Shown in pieces: positions 42,620 through 50,820 of a DNA stretch of 64,000 bases. The notes below the pieces were generated by a model that did no database searches, had not been told where the DNA came from, and saw nothing but the letters and a program-made list of their open reading frames with translations. Every line of letters starts with the position of its first letter. The first letter of the stretch is position 1. The DNA is from Phycisphaerae bacterium. GTDB taxonomy: Bacteria; Planctomycetota; Phycisphaerae; UBA1845; CAIVHJ01. The stretch lies in NCBI GenBank assembly GCA_022072405.1, contig JAJVHX010000002.1:1-64000 (forward strand). The letters run 5' to 3'. Position numbers and translations under genes: made by a program.

Positions 42620-43492
42620 TTAATTGACGGGGAAGTCTACCTTAACCTGTCGAGAGATCAACTGATGATGATAGGCGCGGTTGAGCAGGGTTTGTACGGC
42701 TTGACGGCCAATATCTCCATACTCTAAGGTCCAATGATTAACATACATGCCGACAAATCGATCCGCCTGTTCATCGTTCAATATTCGACCGAATTGCCGT
42801 GCATAAACGATTGCTTCGGTTCTGTGATCTAATGCATATTGGACGCTGGCCCGGAGTATCGAGGTAATATCTCGTATGGCTGGTGGCCCTATTGAACGTC
42901 GTATCGCATTGCCCCCCAATGGTAACGGTAGTCCGGTGAGTTCCTTCCACCAGGCTCCCAGGTCGACGATGCAGTGCAAGGCCGACTCCTGATAAACCAA
43001 TTGGCCTTCGTGGATAATCAGTCCGGCATCAGCTTCACCGGCGGCCACACGAGAAATGATTTCATCAAAAGGGGTTACAACAGGATTGAATGTATCCTGT
43101 CCCAGAAGCAGTTGTAAAGCCAGGAATGCGGTAGTCAACCGTCCAGGTACCAGAATCGTTTTTCCATTTAACTCATTAATAGATAATTTTTTAGGAGCGA
43201 TTATCATCGGCCCGTAACCATCGCCCATGCTGCAGCCAAAATCCATAAGCATGTAATTATCAGATAGATAAGGATAGGCATGGATGCTAACTGCGGTTAT
43301 GTCCAGTTCTGCTCGCATAGCCCGTTCGTTCAGGGTCTGAATGTCCTGCAGGATATGTTCAAAATACCATGGCCCGGTTGGGATTAAGTTTTTCGATAGG
43401 GCATAAAACATGAAGGCGTCGTCAGCATCGGGACTATGACCCAGGAGCAGGTGTTTTTTTTGAGAATCCTGGCTGGCAGGTTGGTTGGTCAT
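42620..43492 (-). CDS. mqnD: 1,4-dihydroxy-6-naphthoate synthase (futalosine menaquinone pathway)
   Basis: The 290-residue protein (start MTNQPASQDSQKKHLLLGHS; an upstream TTG at 43534 is possible) has the MqnA/MqnD fold: HSPDADDAFMFYAL, ELDITAVSIHAYPYL, YGPMIIAP, TTAFLALQLLLG and GLIIHEGQLVYQ. The HSPDxDDAFM motif points to MqnD, which converts cyclic dehypoxanthine futalosine to dihydroxynaphthoate. It implies that the organism makes menaquinone by this route, consistent with an NrfD quinone enzyme in the same window. MqnA is the alternative. Confidence 0.83.
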   Translation of the reverse strand: MTNQPASQDSQKKHLLLGHSPDADDAFMFYALSKNLIPTGPWYFEHILQDIQTLNERAMRAELDITAVSIHAYPYLSDNYMLMDFGCSMGDGYGPMIIAPKKLSINELNGKTILVPGRLTTAFLALQLLLGQDTFNPVVTPFDEIISRVAAGEADAGLIIHEGQLVYQESALHCIVDLGAWWKELTGLPLPLGGNAIRRSIGPPAIRDITSILRASVQYALDHRTEAIVYARQFGRILNDEQADRFVGMYVNHWTLEYGDIGRQAVQTLLNRAYHHQLISRQVKVDFPVN

Positions 43493-43620
43493 GTGGATGA
43501 TGATATATTTGAAGTAGCCGTTAGTCGATTTCAAATATTGTTAAATAGCTTCGAAAATCGATCATATCAAATTCGCCGGATCCGGCTAAGTATAAGCAAC
43601 ATATTGTGGGGGAAGGTTTT

Positions 43621-45228
43621 ATGAGAATCCTCGTGAAGGAAAACAATTCGGTTGTTTCTGACCGGATTTTTCGTCCGGGTCCGATCACCATTGGTTCGTT
43701 ACCGGATTGTGCGATTCATCTACCCGATTTACGTATCGCCAATCACCAGGCGTTACTGACGCCGCAGGATGATGGTCAATGGGTACTCGCCAACCTCGGA
43801 GGCACTTCACGAACGATGCTGAATGGCAGTATGGTGCGCGGCTCGGTACCGATCAGCAACGGTGATCAAATCAATATACAGGATTTCACGCTGGCGGTTT
43901 ATCTGGAACATGCCGACCCGAGTGATAAACCGGCAGCTGCACGCGAGGTGGAGAATCGTCGAGTGATTCCGCCGTTGCCGCCAGGTGCCGTCACCAAGCC
44001 GGTGAAGTATGAGATTGCACTGAACCAGCCGCAGATAGAGCAGCTGGTGCAGTGGAACAGTCAACTGGCGGAATGTTCTGACCTGACGGCGATTATCGAG
44101 CAGGTGCTGACTCTGATGATGGATGCATTTCATGCCCATGTGGTGTGGATGGGGATTCGGCGCAGTGCCAAAGGTATGCTGGAGATGGTTCAGGGACGGG
44201 ATCGTAATCAGAAAATGGTGGAACAGCCGCGTTATCCGGTGACGTTGAACTACAACAGTCTGGATCATGGTTTGGCGGTCTGGGTGCCCAAACTGCCGCC
44301 GGATGAAGAACCGGGATCACTGGTCATGCTGCCGCTGCCCAGTCGTGCCGGCCGGCTGGGGCTGTTATATGTCGAGCGCCAGGGTCATACGGGTGGTTTG
44401 CGGGCTGATGAATTTGACCAGTTAATCGCCCTGGGCAGTCTGATTGGATTCCATCTGGAACGAGTGATCGAGAAGCATCAGCAAGTGCGTCAACAGGTGG
44501 CGGAAGCACAGAGTGAAGTGGTGCGGGTAGTGCAGGCTCATCTGGAATTAAAGCAATTACCGGAATGGTCGACGCTGCAGATGGCGGTGCATACCGCGTC
44601 GGGATATTCGGGCGGCGGGGATTGTTATGATGTACAGACCGCGCCGAACGGTGCGGCGGTGGTGCTGTTGGCCAGCGGGCGCAGCCAGCAGGGAGCCGAT
44701 GTCGCCGTGGCGCTGATGGAGATGCGCAGTGCATTCCGTATCGCGGTGGTTCATGGCGACCTGCCCCATGTGATTCTGCAGCAGTTGCAGTGGCTGTTGA
44801 AACAGGATGAATCCCGGGTGGAGCTGCATGCCGCCGTGGTGGTGATTGATCCGCGTACCGGTGCGATGTTGTCGGCGCGGTCCGGCGGGGTGCAGGCGCT
44901 GATTATCGGGCAAAGCGGATTGCCCAGGCCGTTGCTGGGAGTCGAAGCACCGCTCACACGCCAGGCCAACGAAGAATTAACCAGTCGCAAAGGGATTTTA
45001 GGCCAGGAGGAAACGCTGGCTCTTTATTCGCCGGGGGTAGCGAATCTGCGCGATGAAACGGGTCAGTTGATCAGCCAGGAGGCCTTGGTTGATGAATTGG
45101 CCGGTCTGTATGGCATGGCCGCCCGGACCGCATTGGATGACTGGTTGATGGATATAAAGCCTTATATTCAAGCAGGATGCAACCCGGAAGATGTGACGCT
45201 GATGTTGATTCATCGTGCCCTAGCGTAA
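43621..45228 (+). CDS. FHA-GAF-SpoIIE-type phosphatase
   Basis: ATG 43621 follows GGGGGAAGG. Of 535 residues, 1-105 form an FHA domain (TIGSLPDCAIHLPDLRIANH) that should bind phosphothreonine. Residues about 145-290 form a GAF domain (LTLMMDAFHAHVVWMGI). Residues about 300-535 form a PP2C/SpoIIE phosphatase (SGGGDCYDVQ, GADVAVALMEMR). The second metal Asp motif is less clear (YSPGVANLRDE replaces the usual SDGV). It probably belongs to a partner-switching or Ser/Thr kinase circuit. No kinase or anti-sigma gene adjoins it. Confidence 0.85.
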   Translation: MRILVKENNSVVSDRIFRPGPITIGSLPDCAIHLPDLRIANHQALLTPQDDGQWVLANLGGTSRTMLNGSMVRGSVPISNGDQINIQDFTLAVYLEHADPSDKPAAAREVENRRVIPPLPPGAVTKPVKYEIALNQPQIEQLVQWNSQLAECSDLTAIIEQVLTLMMDAFHAHVVWMGIRRSAKGMLEMVQGRDRNQKMVEQPRYPVTLNYNSLDHGLAVWVPKLPPDEEPGSLVMLPLPSRAGRLGLLYVERQGHTGGLRADEFDQLIALGSLIGFHLERVIEKHQQVRQQVAEAQSEVVRVVQAHLELKQLPEWSTLQMAVHTASGYSGGGDCYDVQTAPNGAAVVLLASGRSQQGADVAVALMEMRSAFRIAVVHGDLPHVILQQLQWLLKQDESRVELHAAVVVIDPRTGAMLSARSGGVQALIIGQSGLPRPLLGVEAPLTRQANEELTSRKGILGQEETLALYSPGVANLRDETGQLISQEALVDELAGLYGMAARTALDDWLMDIKPYIQAGCNPEDVTLMLIHRALA

Positions 45229-45324
45229 AGAATTAGTGCCTCCGGGTTGTCGTTGCACCAGCCATGATCTACACTTAAATGCACCACCGTGGGGTGGGGT
45301 ATATTACCGCAGTTATTTGATACG

Positions 45325-45347
45325 GATCGACCATCGAATGGTCGATC
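45325..45347. other. Perfect hairpin upstream of the CAP-domain gene
   Basis: GATCGACCAT and ATGGTCGATC form a 10-bp stem with loop CGA. It lies about 95 bp after the phosphatase stop and 43 bp before the next start. There is no T-run, so it may be a weak terminator or an operator. A TTGCAC-17-TAAATG promoter-like pair lies just upstream at 45253-45281. Confidence 0.45.
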
Positions 45348-45389
45348 TGTGTAATTGGGACGACGGCAAATCCTGAGGGAGTAGGTTGC

Positions 45390-46127
45390 TTGCTCAGTTG
45401 GTTACACAACCAGGTTCAGCGGGTGCCCAGCTCGGCTAATCGCAGTCTGATCGCGCTCGGACTGCTGCTGGTGTGTGGATGCAACACGGTGACGCCCAGC
45501 CTGGCCATTGATAATGCGACCAGCGGAGCCAGCTGCCAGAAGGCGGCGGACGAAACCAGCCTGATCAACACCGTTCTGGTGGAGGTGAATCGCGAGCGCC
45601 AGGAACGAGGCTTGAATAGCTTGTCGCTGGATGAGTCACTCTCGGTTTTTGCAGGGGACTATGCCTGCATCATGATTGAGCAGGATTTTTTTGGTCATGA
45701 AAATCCCACTACCGGGCAGACTTTTAACGACCGGTTATGCAACAGCACTTTTCGCGGGTATGTGGCAGGCGAGAATATCGCCAAGGGCTACGTGAATCCG
45801 GTGCAACTGGTCAGCGACTGGATGAACAGCGAGAGTCACCGGGCCAATATACTCAGCGATGAGTTTGTGGCCATGGGTCTGGGAATCCGCATCAGCGGCA
45901 CCGGACAGGCTTTCTGGGTGCAACATTTCGTTGGCGAACCGCCGGAGTATCCGGAACTGGCCTTCGGTTGTGATGAAGTGGAGGAAGCTCCCGCGGAAAG
46001 CAGTTCCAGCGGATTGCTGGGATCGCTGAATGACAGCCCGACACTGCCGATGTCTTTACTGCCCCTGCCGGATGAACTGACCCGGGAGGTCACGCCAACA
46101 GCGGACGATCGTTCCGCTGCCGAATAA
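45390..46127 (+). CDS. CAP/SCP-domain lipoprotein
   Basis: The 245-residue protein starts at TTG 45390 (GAGGGAG upstream). A hydrophobic segment ends in LLLVCGC, a lipobox-like site. The CAP domain has the signature residues: INTVLVEVNRERQERGL, DYACIMIEQDFFGHENP, AGENIAKGY, DWMNSESHRANIL and WVQHFVG. Secreted bacterial CAP proteins bind or cleave ligands that are mostly unknown. The Ser/Pro-rich tail is variable. Its 3' end overlaps the convergent permease gene by 38 bp. Confidence 0.85.
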   Translation: MLSWLHNQVQRVPSSANRSLIALGLLLVCGCNTVTPSLAIDNATSGASCQKAADETSLINTVLVEVNRERQERGLNSLSLDESLSVFAGDYACIMIEQDFFGHENPTTGQTFNDRLCNSTFRGYVAGENIAKGYVNPVQLVSDWMNSESHRANILSDEFVAMGLGIRISGTGQAFWVQHFVGEPPEYPELAFGCDEVEEAPAESSSSGLLGSLNDSPTLPMSLLPLPDELTREVTPTADDRSAAE

Positions 46128-47169
46128 GCACGATTAAGAAGAAGAAACCGCCGAGCACGTTGGTGACCACGCCGACGGGCAATTCCAGGGCATGGCTGCT
46201 GGAATACCAGCCCAGCAGATTGCGGGCGAGGCAGTCGCAGATCGGCAGCAGGCTCATGCCGAAGAGCAGGCAGGCGGGCAGCAGCCAGCGATGGCTGGGG
46301 CCGATGAGACTGCGCATGGTGTGGGGAACAAGCAGGCCCACGAAGGCGATCGGCCCGCAGAGGGCGACGATCATCGCGGTCATGGTTGAGGCAATAAAAT
46401 AAGATAAAGCGCGGGTGAGTGCGACATTCACTCCGCGACTGGCGGCGAGCTGCTCTCCCATCATCAACAGATCGAGCGAGCGATGCATCAGCCAGAGAGC
46501 GACAGCGCCAGCGCCCACCACGAGTGCGACCAGGAGTCTGATTCGACCGGGGCCGATGACATCGACGCTGCCGATCAGCCAGTAGATCACGGCCTGCAGT
46601 TCATATTGGCGCATGAAATATTGCATGAGGACGATGCCCGCGCCGCAGATGAAATTGATGCATACACCGGCGAGCAGCAGTGTGGCTGTGGAACGGTCGC
46701 GGCGTAACTGGGCCAGTCCATAAACCATCATCACCACCGCCAGTGCCCCGATTAAAGCCAGCACCATCATACCGATACCGCCCAGCCAGGCGGGATGCAG
46801 CCCCAGAGCCAGCCCAAGAACGATCGCCAGACTGGCACCAGAAGAGATGCCGAGGGTGAAGGGTTCAGCCAGCGGATTGCGAAAGAGTGCCTGAAAGATC
46901 ATCCCGGAAAGGGCCAGGCCGGCGCCGGCGATCATGGCCAGGTGCAGACGCGGTTTGCGCAATTGTTCCATGATCATGGGTAACTGGTCGGGGTCGTGGC
47001 GGATGGCGCTGAGGCGCGGGGTGAACCAGATGGTGAGGAGCAGCAGCGTGAGTAATCCGGCGAGCAGGATCAGGCGGGTGGTGGAGGATGAAGATCCGCG
47101 TGGGCTGAAGCCTGCGGCTCCCTGGTTCGCAGTCTGGTGGGGGGATATGAGTGGAGTGGGTTCAGACAT
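46090..47169 (-). CDS. FecCD-type ABC transporter permease (iron-siderophore/B12/heme)
   Basis: ATG 47169 overlaps the ATPase stop. The 359-residue permease has the FecCD pattern: RLSAIRHDPDQLP, RKPRLHLAMIAGAGLALSG, QALFRNPLAEPFTLGISSGA, GLLVPHTMRSLIGPSHR and ELPVGVVTNVLGGFFFLIVL. Residues 15-25 (QGAAGFSPRG) are encoded by a REP-like palindrome inside the gene (47096-47124). The partner ATPase is upstream; a matching binding protein is at 49769. Substrate cannot be decided between siderophore, haem and cobalamin. A FecCD permease with this fold usually works as a homodimer. Confidence 0.88.
   Translation of the reverse strand: MSEPTPLISPHQTANQGAAGFSPRGSSSSTTRLILLAGLLTLLLLTIWFTPRLSAIRHDPDQLPMIMEQLRKPRLHLAMIAGAGLALSGMIFQALFRNPLAEPFTLGISSGASLAIVLGLALGLHPAWLGGIGMMVLALIGALAVVMMVYGLAQLRRDRSTATLLLAGVCINFICGAGIVLMQYFMRQYELQAVIYWLIGSVDVIGPGRIRLLVALVVGAGAVALWLMHRSLDLLMMGEQLAASRGVNVALTRALSYFIASTMTAMIVALCGPIAFVGLLVPHTMRSLIGPSHRWLLPACLLFGMSLLPICDCLARNLLGWYSSSHALELPVGVVTNVLGGFFFLIVLIRQRNDRPLLA
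47096..47124 (+). repeat. REP-like palindrome (family B) inside the permease gene
   Basis: TCCGCGTGGGCTGAAGCCTG followed by CGGCTCCCT matches the family core and the GGCTC extension. On the minus strand it is read as codons for GAAGFSPRG in the cytoplasmic N-terminus of the FecCD protein. Confidence 0.75.
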
Positions 47170-47953
47170 GCAGCAGAATCCTCTCCTGTCCGGTGGGCGT
47201 GGTGATCCGTTGAAAATCAGCCTGGAAGATCTGTTGGGGGTGATCGGAGTTAACGAATATTTTTGCGGGTTCGTCGTAGAGCAGTTGCTGGTTGGCAAGG
47301 GCCAGAACGCGTGCATCCAGCATCAGGGCGAGATTCAGATCGTGTGAAACAAAGAGAATAGTACGGCCCTGGGTGCGCAGCTGCTGCAGCAACGTGATGA
47401 GTTGCTGCTGATGGTGCGGGTCCAGGGCGGTGGTAGGTTCATCGAGAAAAAGCGCTGGGCTTTGCTGGGCCAGGGCTGCGGCGAGGAATACCTTCTGTCG
47501 TTCGCCCCCGGAGAGGCAGCTGACAAGCCGTTCCCGGAAATCGGTCAGACCGGTGGTGTGCAGAGCGTCGGTGATGATCTGTTCATCGGCACGCGAGTGA
47601 ACGGCGAAGGGGCCGCGCTGGGCGTAGCGCGCGGCGGCGACCAGATCGTGAACAGTAAAACCGGTGAAGCCTTCGTAGAGTTGCGGAACGTAGGCGATGG
47701 CGCAGGCAATCGCGCGACGCGAGGTCAGTACCAGGGGACGTTGGTTCAGAGTGATCTGACCACTGGTAACCGGCAGCAAGCCCATCAGCGCCGACAGCAA
47801 CGAAGTCTTGCCTACACCATTGGGCCCAATCAGAGCGATACACTCACCGGGCTGAATGGTGAAGGAGATATCGCGCAGCACGATTCGACCGCCACGATCC
47901 AGAGTCAGATTCTCTGCCTGCAGGAATGATTGAATCTGTTGAGTCACGTCCAT
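47162..47953 (-). CDS. FecE/BtuD-type ABC transporter ATPase
   Basis: The 263-residue ATPase has Walker A GPNGVGKTSLLSAL, signature LSGGERQKVFLAAAL, Walker B PALFLDEPTTALD and the switch His in FVSHDLNLAL. It powers import with the downstream FecCD permease; the stop and next start overlap. The gene is first in this minus-strand unit and diverges from the TPM gene. A leader of about 80 bp with a TATAAT box on the minus strand (48034-48039) precedes it. No cobalamin riboswitch is visible in that leader. Confidence 0.9.
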   Translation of the reverse strand: MDVTQQIQSFLQAENLTLDRGGRIVLRDISFTIQPGECIALIGPNGVGKTSLLSALMGLLPVTSGQITLNQRPLVLTSRRAIACAIAYVPQLYEGFTGFTVHDLVAAARYAQRGPFAVHSRADEQIITDALHTTGLTDFRERLVSCLSGGERQKVFLAAALAQQSPALFLDEPTTALDPHHQQQLITLLQQLRTQGRTILFVSHDLNLALMLDARVLALANQQLLYDEPAKIFVNSDHPQQIFQADFQRITTPTGQERILLHV

Positions 47954-48140
47954 ACTTTACCGGGAATCGCATGAGGGGCCTAGTGTGCAGCGAACGTGCG
48001 GATTACGTGGTCAGATTACAAAAGTAGGGTGCAATTATAGTTGTGAGCAGCAGAGTCAGGTCGTACACTCTGACAGTTGAAGGGATCATGCGGTACAGCT
48101 GGATCCCTGTCGCGCGGGTGATCTTGCGGAGAACAAGCTG

Positions 48141-49046
48141 ATGAATTCAGAAGGTCGATTCGGAAGCGGTGCCGTTTTTTCTCGGTCGCGATGGCTTCAG
48201 CTGGCGGTGTTGAGCTGTGTGTTATGGGCGCCAAGCGCAGCATATGCGGAGATTCCGCCCCGGCCGGTGGAAGGAATGATCTGGGACAGCGCCGAACTGC
48301 TCAATCAGGATGATCGCCAGGTTATCGAACGCTACCAGCAGGAGGCCCTGGAGCAACAGGGCGCGACCATCATGGTCGTTACGTTGCATCGGCTGGCAGA
48401 TTATGGTGGAGACGCGGATGACATGGAGTCTTTCGCGCGAAAGTGGTTTGATACCTGGCAGATCGGCCTGGCGGGAAAAAATATCGGTGTGCTGCTGCTG
48501 GTGAGTGATGGCGACCGCCGGGCCCGGATCGAGCTGGGCGCGGACTGGGGTCGGGGATGGGATGGGCGGTGCGCACAGATCATGAATGGTGATCTGGTGC
48601 CGGAGTTCAAGCGGGGTGATTATTCGAAAGGAATATTGGCGGGAGTGCGATCGCTGACCCTAATGGCGAAAGAGCGAGCGACCCGCCCGGTTTCGGCCGG
48701 ATCTTCGCCTTCTCGAATTGACTATGCACCCTCCGTTCGTGCTGTGGAGGGGATCGGGGGATTTGCATGTCTGTTCATGTTGCTGCCCGTGCTGTTTTTT
48801 TTTGTCATTCTATCGCGGATATTCAGTTTTTTTCGCAGAGTTGGTGGAGGCTATACGAACATGGGGTATTGGCCTCGCCGCCGACGCTCCAGCTGGTTCA
48901 ATCACGGATGGAGTAGCGGTGGAATGGGTCGCCGGGGCAGTGGATTTTCCAGAGGTGGTGGAGCCGGCAGAGGTTGGAGTGGTGGTAGTTCCATTCACAG
49001 CGGTGGTGGATTTTCCGGTGGTGGTGGAGCCAGCGGACGTTGGTAA
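48141..49046 (+). CDS. TPM-domain protein with Gly-rich tail (YgcG-like)
   Basis: The 301-residue protein has a signal peptide (LQLAVLSCVLWAPSAAYAE), a TPM domain at about 45-175 (GMIWDSAELLNQDDRQVIER; NIGVLLLVSDGDRRARIELG; GILAGVRSL), one transmembrane helix near residue 210 (FACLFMLLPVLFFFVILS) and a Gly/Ser-rich tail (SGGGFSGGGGASGRW). TPM proteins face the periplasm; some are phosphatases or assist photosystem II repair or envelope functions. A second TPM gene follows directly. Function here unknown. Confidence 0.85.
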   Translation: MNSEGRFGSGAVFSRSRWLQLAVLSCVLWAPSAAYAEIPPRPVEGMIWDSAELLNQDDRQVIERYQQEALEQQGATIMVVTLHRLADYGGDADDMESFARKWFDTWQIGLAGKNIGVLLLVSDGDRRARIELGADWGRGWDGRCAQIMNGDLVPEFKRGDYSKGILAGVRSLTLMAKERATRPVSAGSSPSRIDYAPSVRAVEGIGGFACLFMLLPVLFFFVILSRIFSFFRRVGGGYTNMGYWPRRRRSSWFNHGWSSGGMGRRGSGFSRGGGAGRGWSGGSSIHSGGGFSGGGGASGRW

Positions 49047-49066
49047 ATCAGTGGGAGAAGTACGTC

Positions 49067-49747
49067 ATGAATGCGCTGCGATTTCTGAATGCTGCGGACC
49101 GGCAGGCTGTTGAACAAGCCATCGCCGAGTCCGAGAAACAATCTGCTGTTCAAATCGTCTGTGCAGTGGCGACGGAATCGGGTCGTTATGATCGTGCCGA
49201 AGCCTTCATCGGTTTTTTGTGTGCATTAGTCGGACTGGTGCTGGTCAATATTTTTTATACCGAACTGGTGCAGGTTGACCAGCAGTGGGGCAGCACCCCG
49301 GCTCCGCTGATCTGGCAGTTTATGGCCGTGGCAGGGGGATTTGTAGCTGGGCAGTTGGCAGCGAGTTATCTACACCCGCTGCGGCGTTTGCTGGTCAGTC
49401 ATGCAGAGATGGAAGCCGAAGTTGCACGCGCGGGCGCGCTGGTGTTCCACCAACAACGGTTGGCCAACACGCCATTACGCGGCGGCGTATTGATTTATGT
49501 TTCGCTCTTTGAACGGAGAGTGTTGATCTTGGCTGATCAGGCGGCGATGGCGGTGCTGGACCAGGCGGGTGTGGAGGCGCTGCGTGATCTGGCGGTCGAG
49601 CGCTTACGCAGGCGGCAATACCGGGCGACGCTGGTTGATGTGGTACAGGAGGTGGGTCAGCGGTTGTGCGGGGCTTTTGAAAATGCGGGTGCGATCGAAG
49701 CGGCCGCTCTGCCCAATGAACTGCTGCTGGTTCACCCCCGCCCCTGA
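49067..49747 (+). CDS. TPM-domain membrane protein
   Basis: ATG 49067 follows GGGAGAAG. The 226-residue protein starts with the TPM opening (MNALRFLNAADRQAVEQAIA, EKQSAVQIVCAVATESGRYD). It then has two hydrophobic helices (FIGFLCALVGLVLVNIFY; APLIWQFMAVAGGFVAGQLA), followed by the second half of the TPM fold (GVLIYVSLFERRVLILADQA). The membrane helices inserted into the domain are also known from YgcG-neighbour proteins. It is probably co-transcribed with the preceding gene; the two may form a pair. It converges on the binding-protein gene. Confidence 0.78.
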   Translation: MNALRFLNAADRQAVEQAIAESEKQSAVQIVCAVATESGRYDRAEAFIGFLCALVGLVLVNIFYTELVQVDQQWGSTPAPLIWQFMAVAGGFVAGQLAASYLHPLRRLLVSHAEMEAEVARAGALVFHQQRLANTPLRGGVLIYVSLFERRVLILADQAAMAVLDQAGVEALRDLAVERLRRRQYRATLVDVVQEVGQRLCGAFENAGAIEAAALPNELLLVHPRP

Positions 49748-49768
49748 TGAACGACCGTGTTCATCGGC

Positions 49769-50779
49769 TCATGGACCAGCAACGTGCAGTGCCGCGATCA
49801 TATCGTGCAGGGCGATATTGATACGCGGACCGGGAGTGACCGCCGCGGTGGTGGGGAGGGTGCAGAGGCGGTGCTGAGCGAAGACGGGTAATTGGCTCAT
49901 CGGGGCCCAGGATTGGTAGAGTTGATCGAGGTCGCGGGGTTCATCGGGAGGGCGGGCTTCAAGGATGAGATCGGGATTAGCCGCCACAACGGTTTCGAGG
50001 GGGACGCGGGGCCATTCCAGGGCAGTGAATCCGGTGAGGGCATTGGAATAACCGGCGAGCTGGAGCAGGTTGTCGAGATGGCTGCCCGGTCCGGCGGCGT
50101 AGAGGGATTGCGGCTGAGCTGGCAGCGGGTCGATGGTGAGAAGCACCTTGGCAGCGCGATGGTCGCCGGAGGCGCTGGAGAGTTTAAGTAGATCGAGCTG
50201 CAGATTTTCGCGGAGCAGTTTTGCGGTTTTTGGGCGGTTCACGTGTTGCCCTAATTTGTCGATGGCGGTGTAGATTTCGTCGATGGTGTTGTCGGGCAGC
50301 GTTTCGTAAGGCAACTGGAGTTGGGTTAATTCTTCGGCGAGCTTGGGGCTGCGGGCGGTAATCAGAATCAGGTCAGGCTGCAGAGCGATAATTTTTTCAA
50401 AATTAGTATCGCTGTAGGCGCCGATAATCGTGGCGGACTGGATGGTCGGCGGATGGGTGCAGTACTGGGTTCGGCCGACCACGCGATCGGCCAGGCCGAG
50501 GGCGGCACACAATTCACTGGTGCTGGGGGCAATGCAAACGATGCGTTTTGGCCCCAGGCCGATCTCACCGGGGTCCACCTGCGGATGCATCGTGTAGTCC
50601 GTCACTTCCGGAATGTTCGGGGTGGGTTGGGTGGTGGATTGGGCGCGGATGATGGAGATGGGAAAAAATGAGAGACTTAACAGAAATATCACAAATGAAA
50701 GTTCGCAACGGATGAAGCCCGCGGCTTGGTGGAATAATTGAAATGTCGAGCGGGTGATTAATTTGCTATGGGGGTGCAT
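49769..50779 (-). CDS. Periplasmic iron/B12-type binding protein (BtuF/FecB family)
   Basis: The 336-residue frame has the PF01497 pattern: KRIVCIAPSTSELCAALGLA, RVVGRTQYCTHPP, IGAYSDTNFEKIIALQPDLI, AGPGSHLDNLLQLAGYSN and NPDLILEARPP. The signal helix (LSFVIFLLSLSFFPISIIRA) begins about residue 28. The first 27 codons contain a degenerate REP-like sequence (50704-50730), so the true start may be the GTG near residue 30, leaving a normal signal peptide. It is the likely ligand receptor for the FecCD/FecE pair, from which it is separated by two opposite genes. Confidence 0.82.
   Translation of the reverse strand: MHPHSKLITRSTFQLFHQAAGFIRCELSFVIFLLSLSFFPISIIRAQSTTQPTPNIPEVTDYTMHPQVDPGEIGLGPKRIVCIAPSTSELCAALGLADRVVGRTQYCTHPPTIQSATIIGAYSDTNFEKIIALQPDLILITARSPKLAEELTQLQLPYETLPDNTIDEIYTAIDKLGQHVNRPKTAKLLRENLQLDLLKLSSASGDHRAAKVLLTIDPLPAQPQSLYAAGPGSHLDNLLQLAGYSNALTGFTALEWPRVPLETVVAANPDLILEARPPDEPRDLDQLYQSWAPMSQLPVFAQHRLCTLPTTAAVTPGPRINIALHDMIAALHVAGP
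50704..50730 (+). repeat. Degenerate REP-like palindrome (family B)
   Basis: CGCAACGGATGAAGCCCGCG followed by GCTTGGT keeps the right half of the family core but has lost the left half. It falls at the 5' end of the binding-protein frame. Confidence 0.5.
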
Positions 50780-50820
50780 GGGACGCTATTCTATCGGTTG
50801 GTGATGGAGGAACCAAGCCT

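Noticed and set aside
47954..48140. Possible cobalamin or other riboswitch before the FecE/FecCD genes
   Set aside because: The B12-box-like sequence and extended pairing are not visible in the short leader of about 80 bp.
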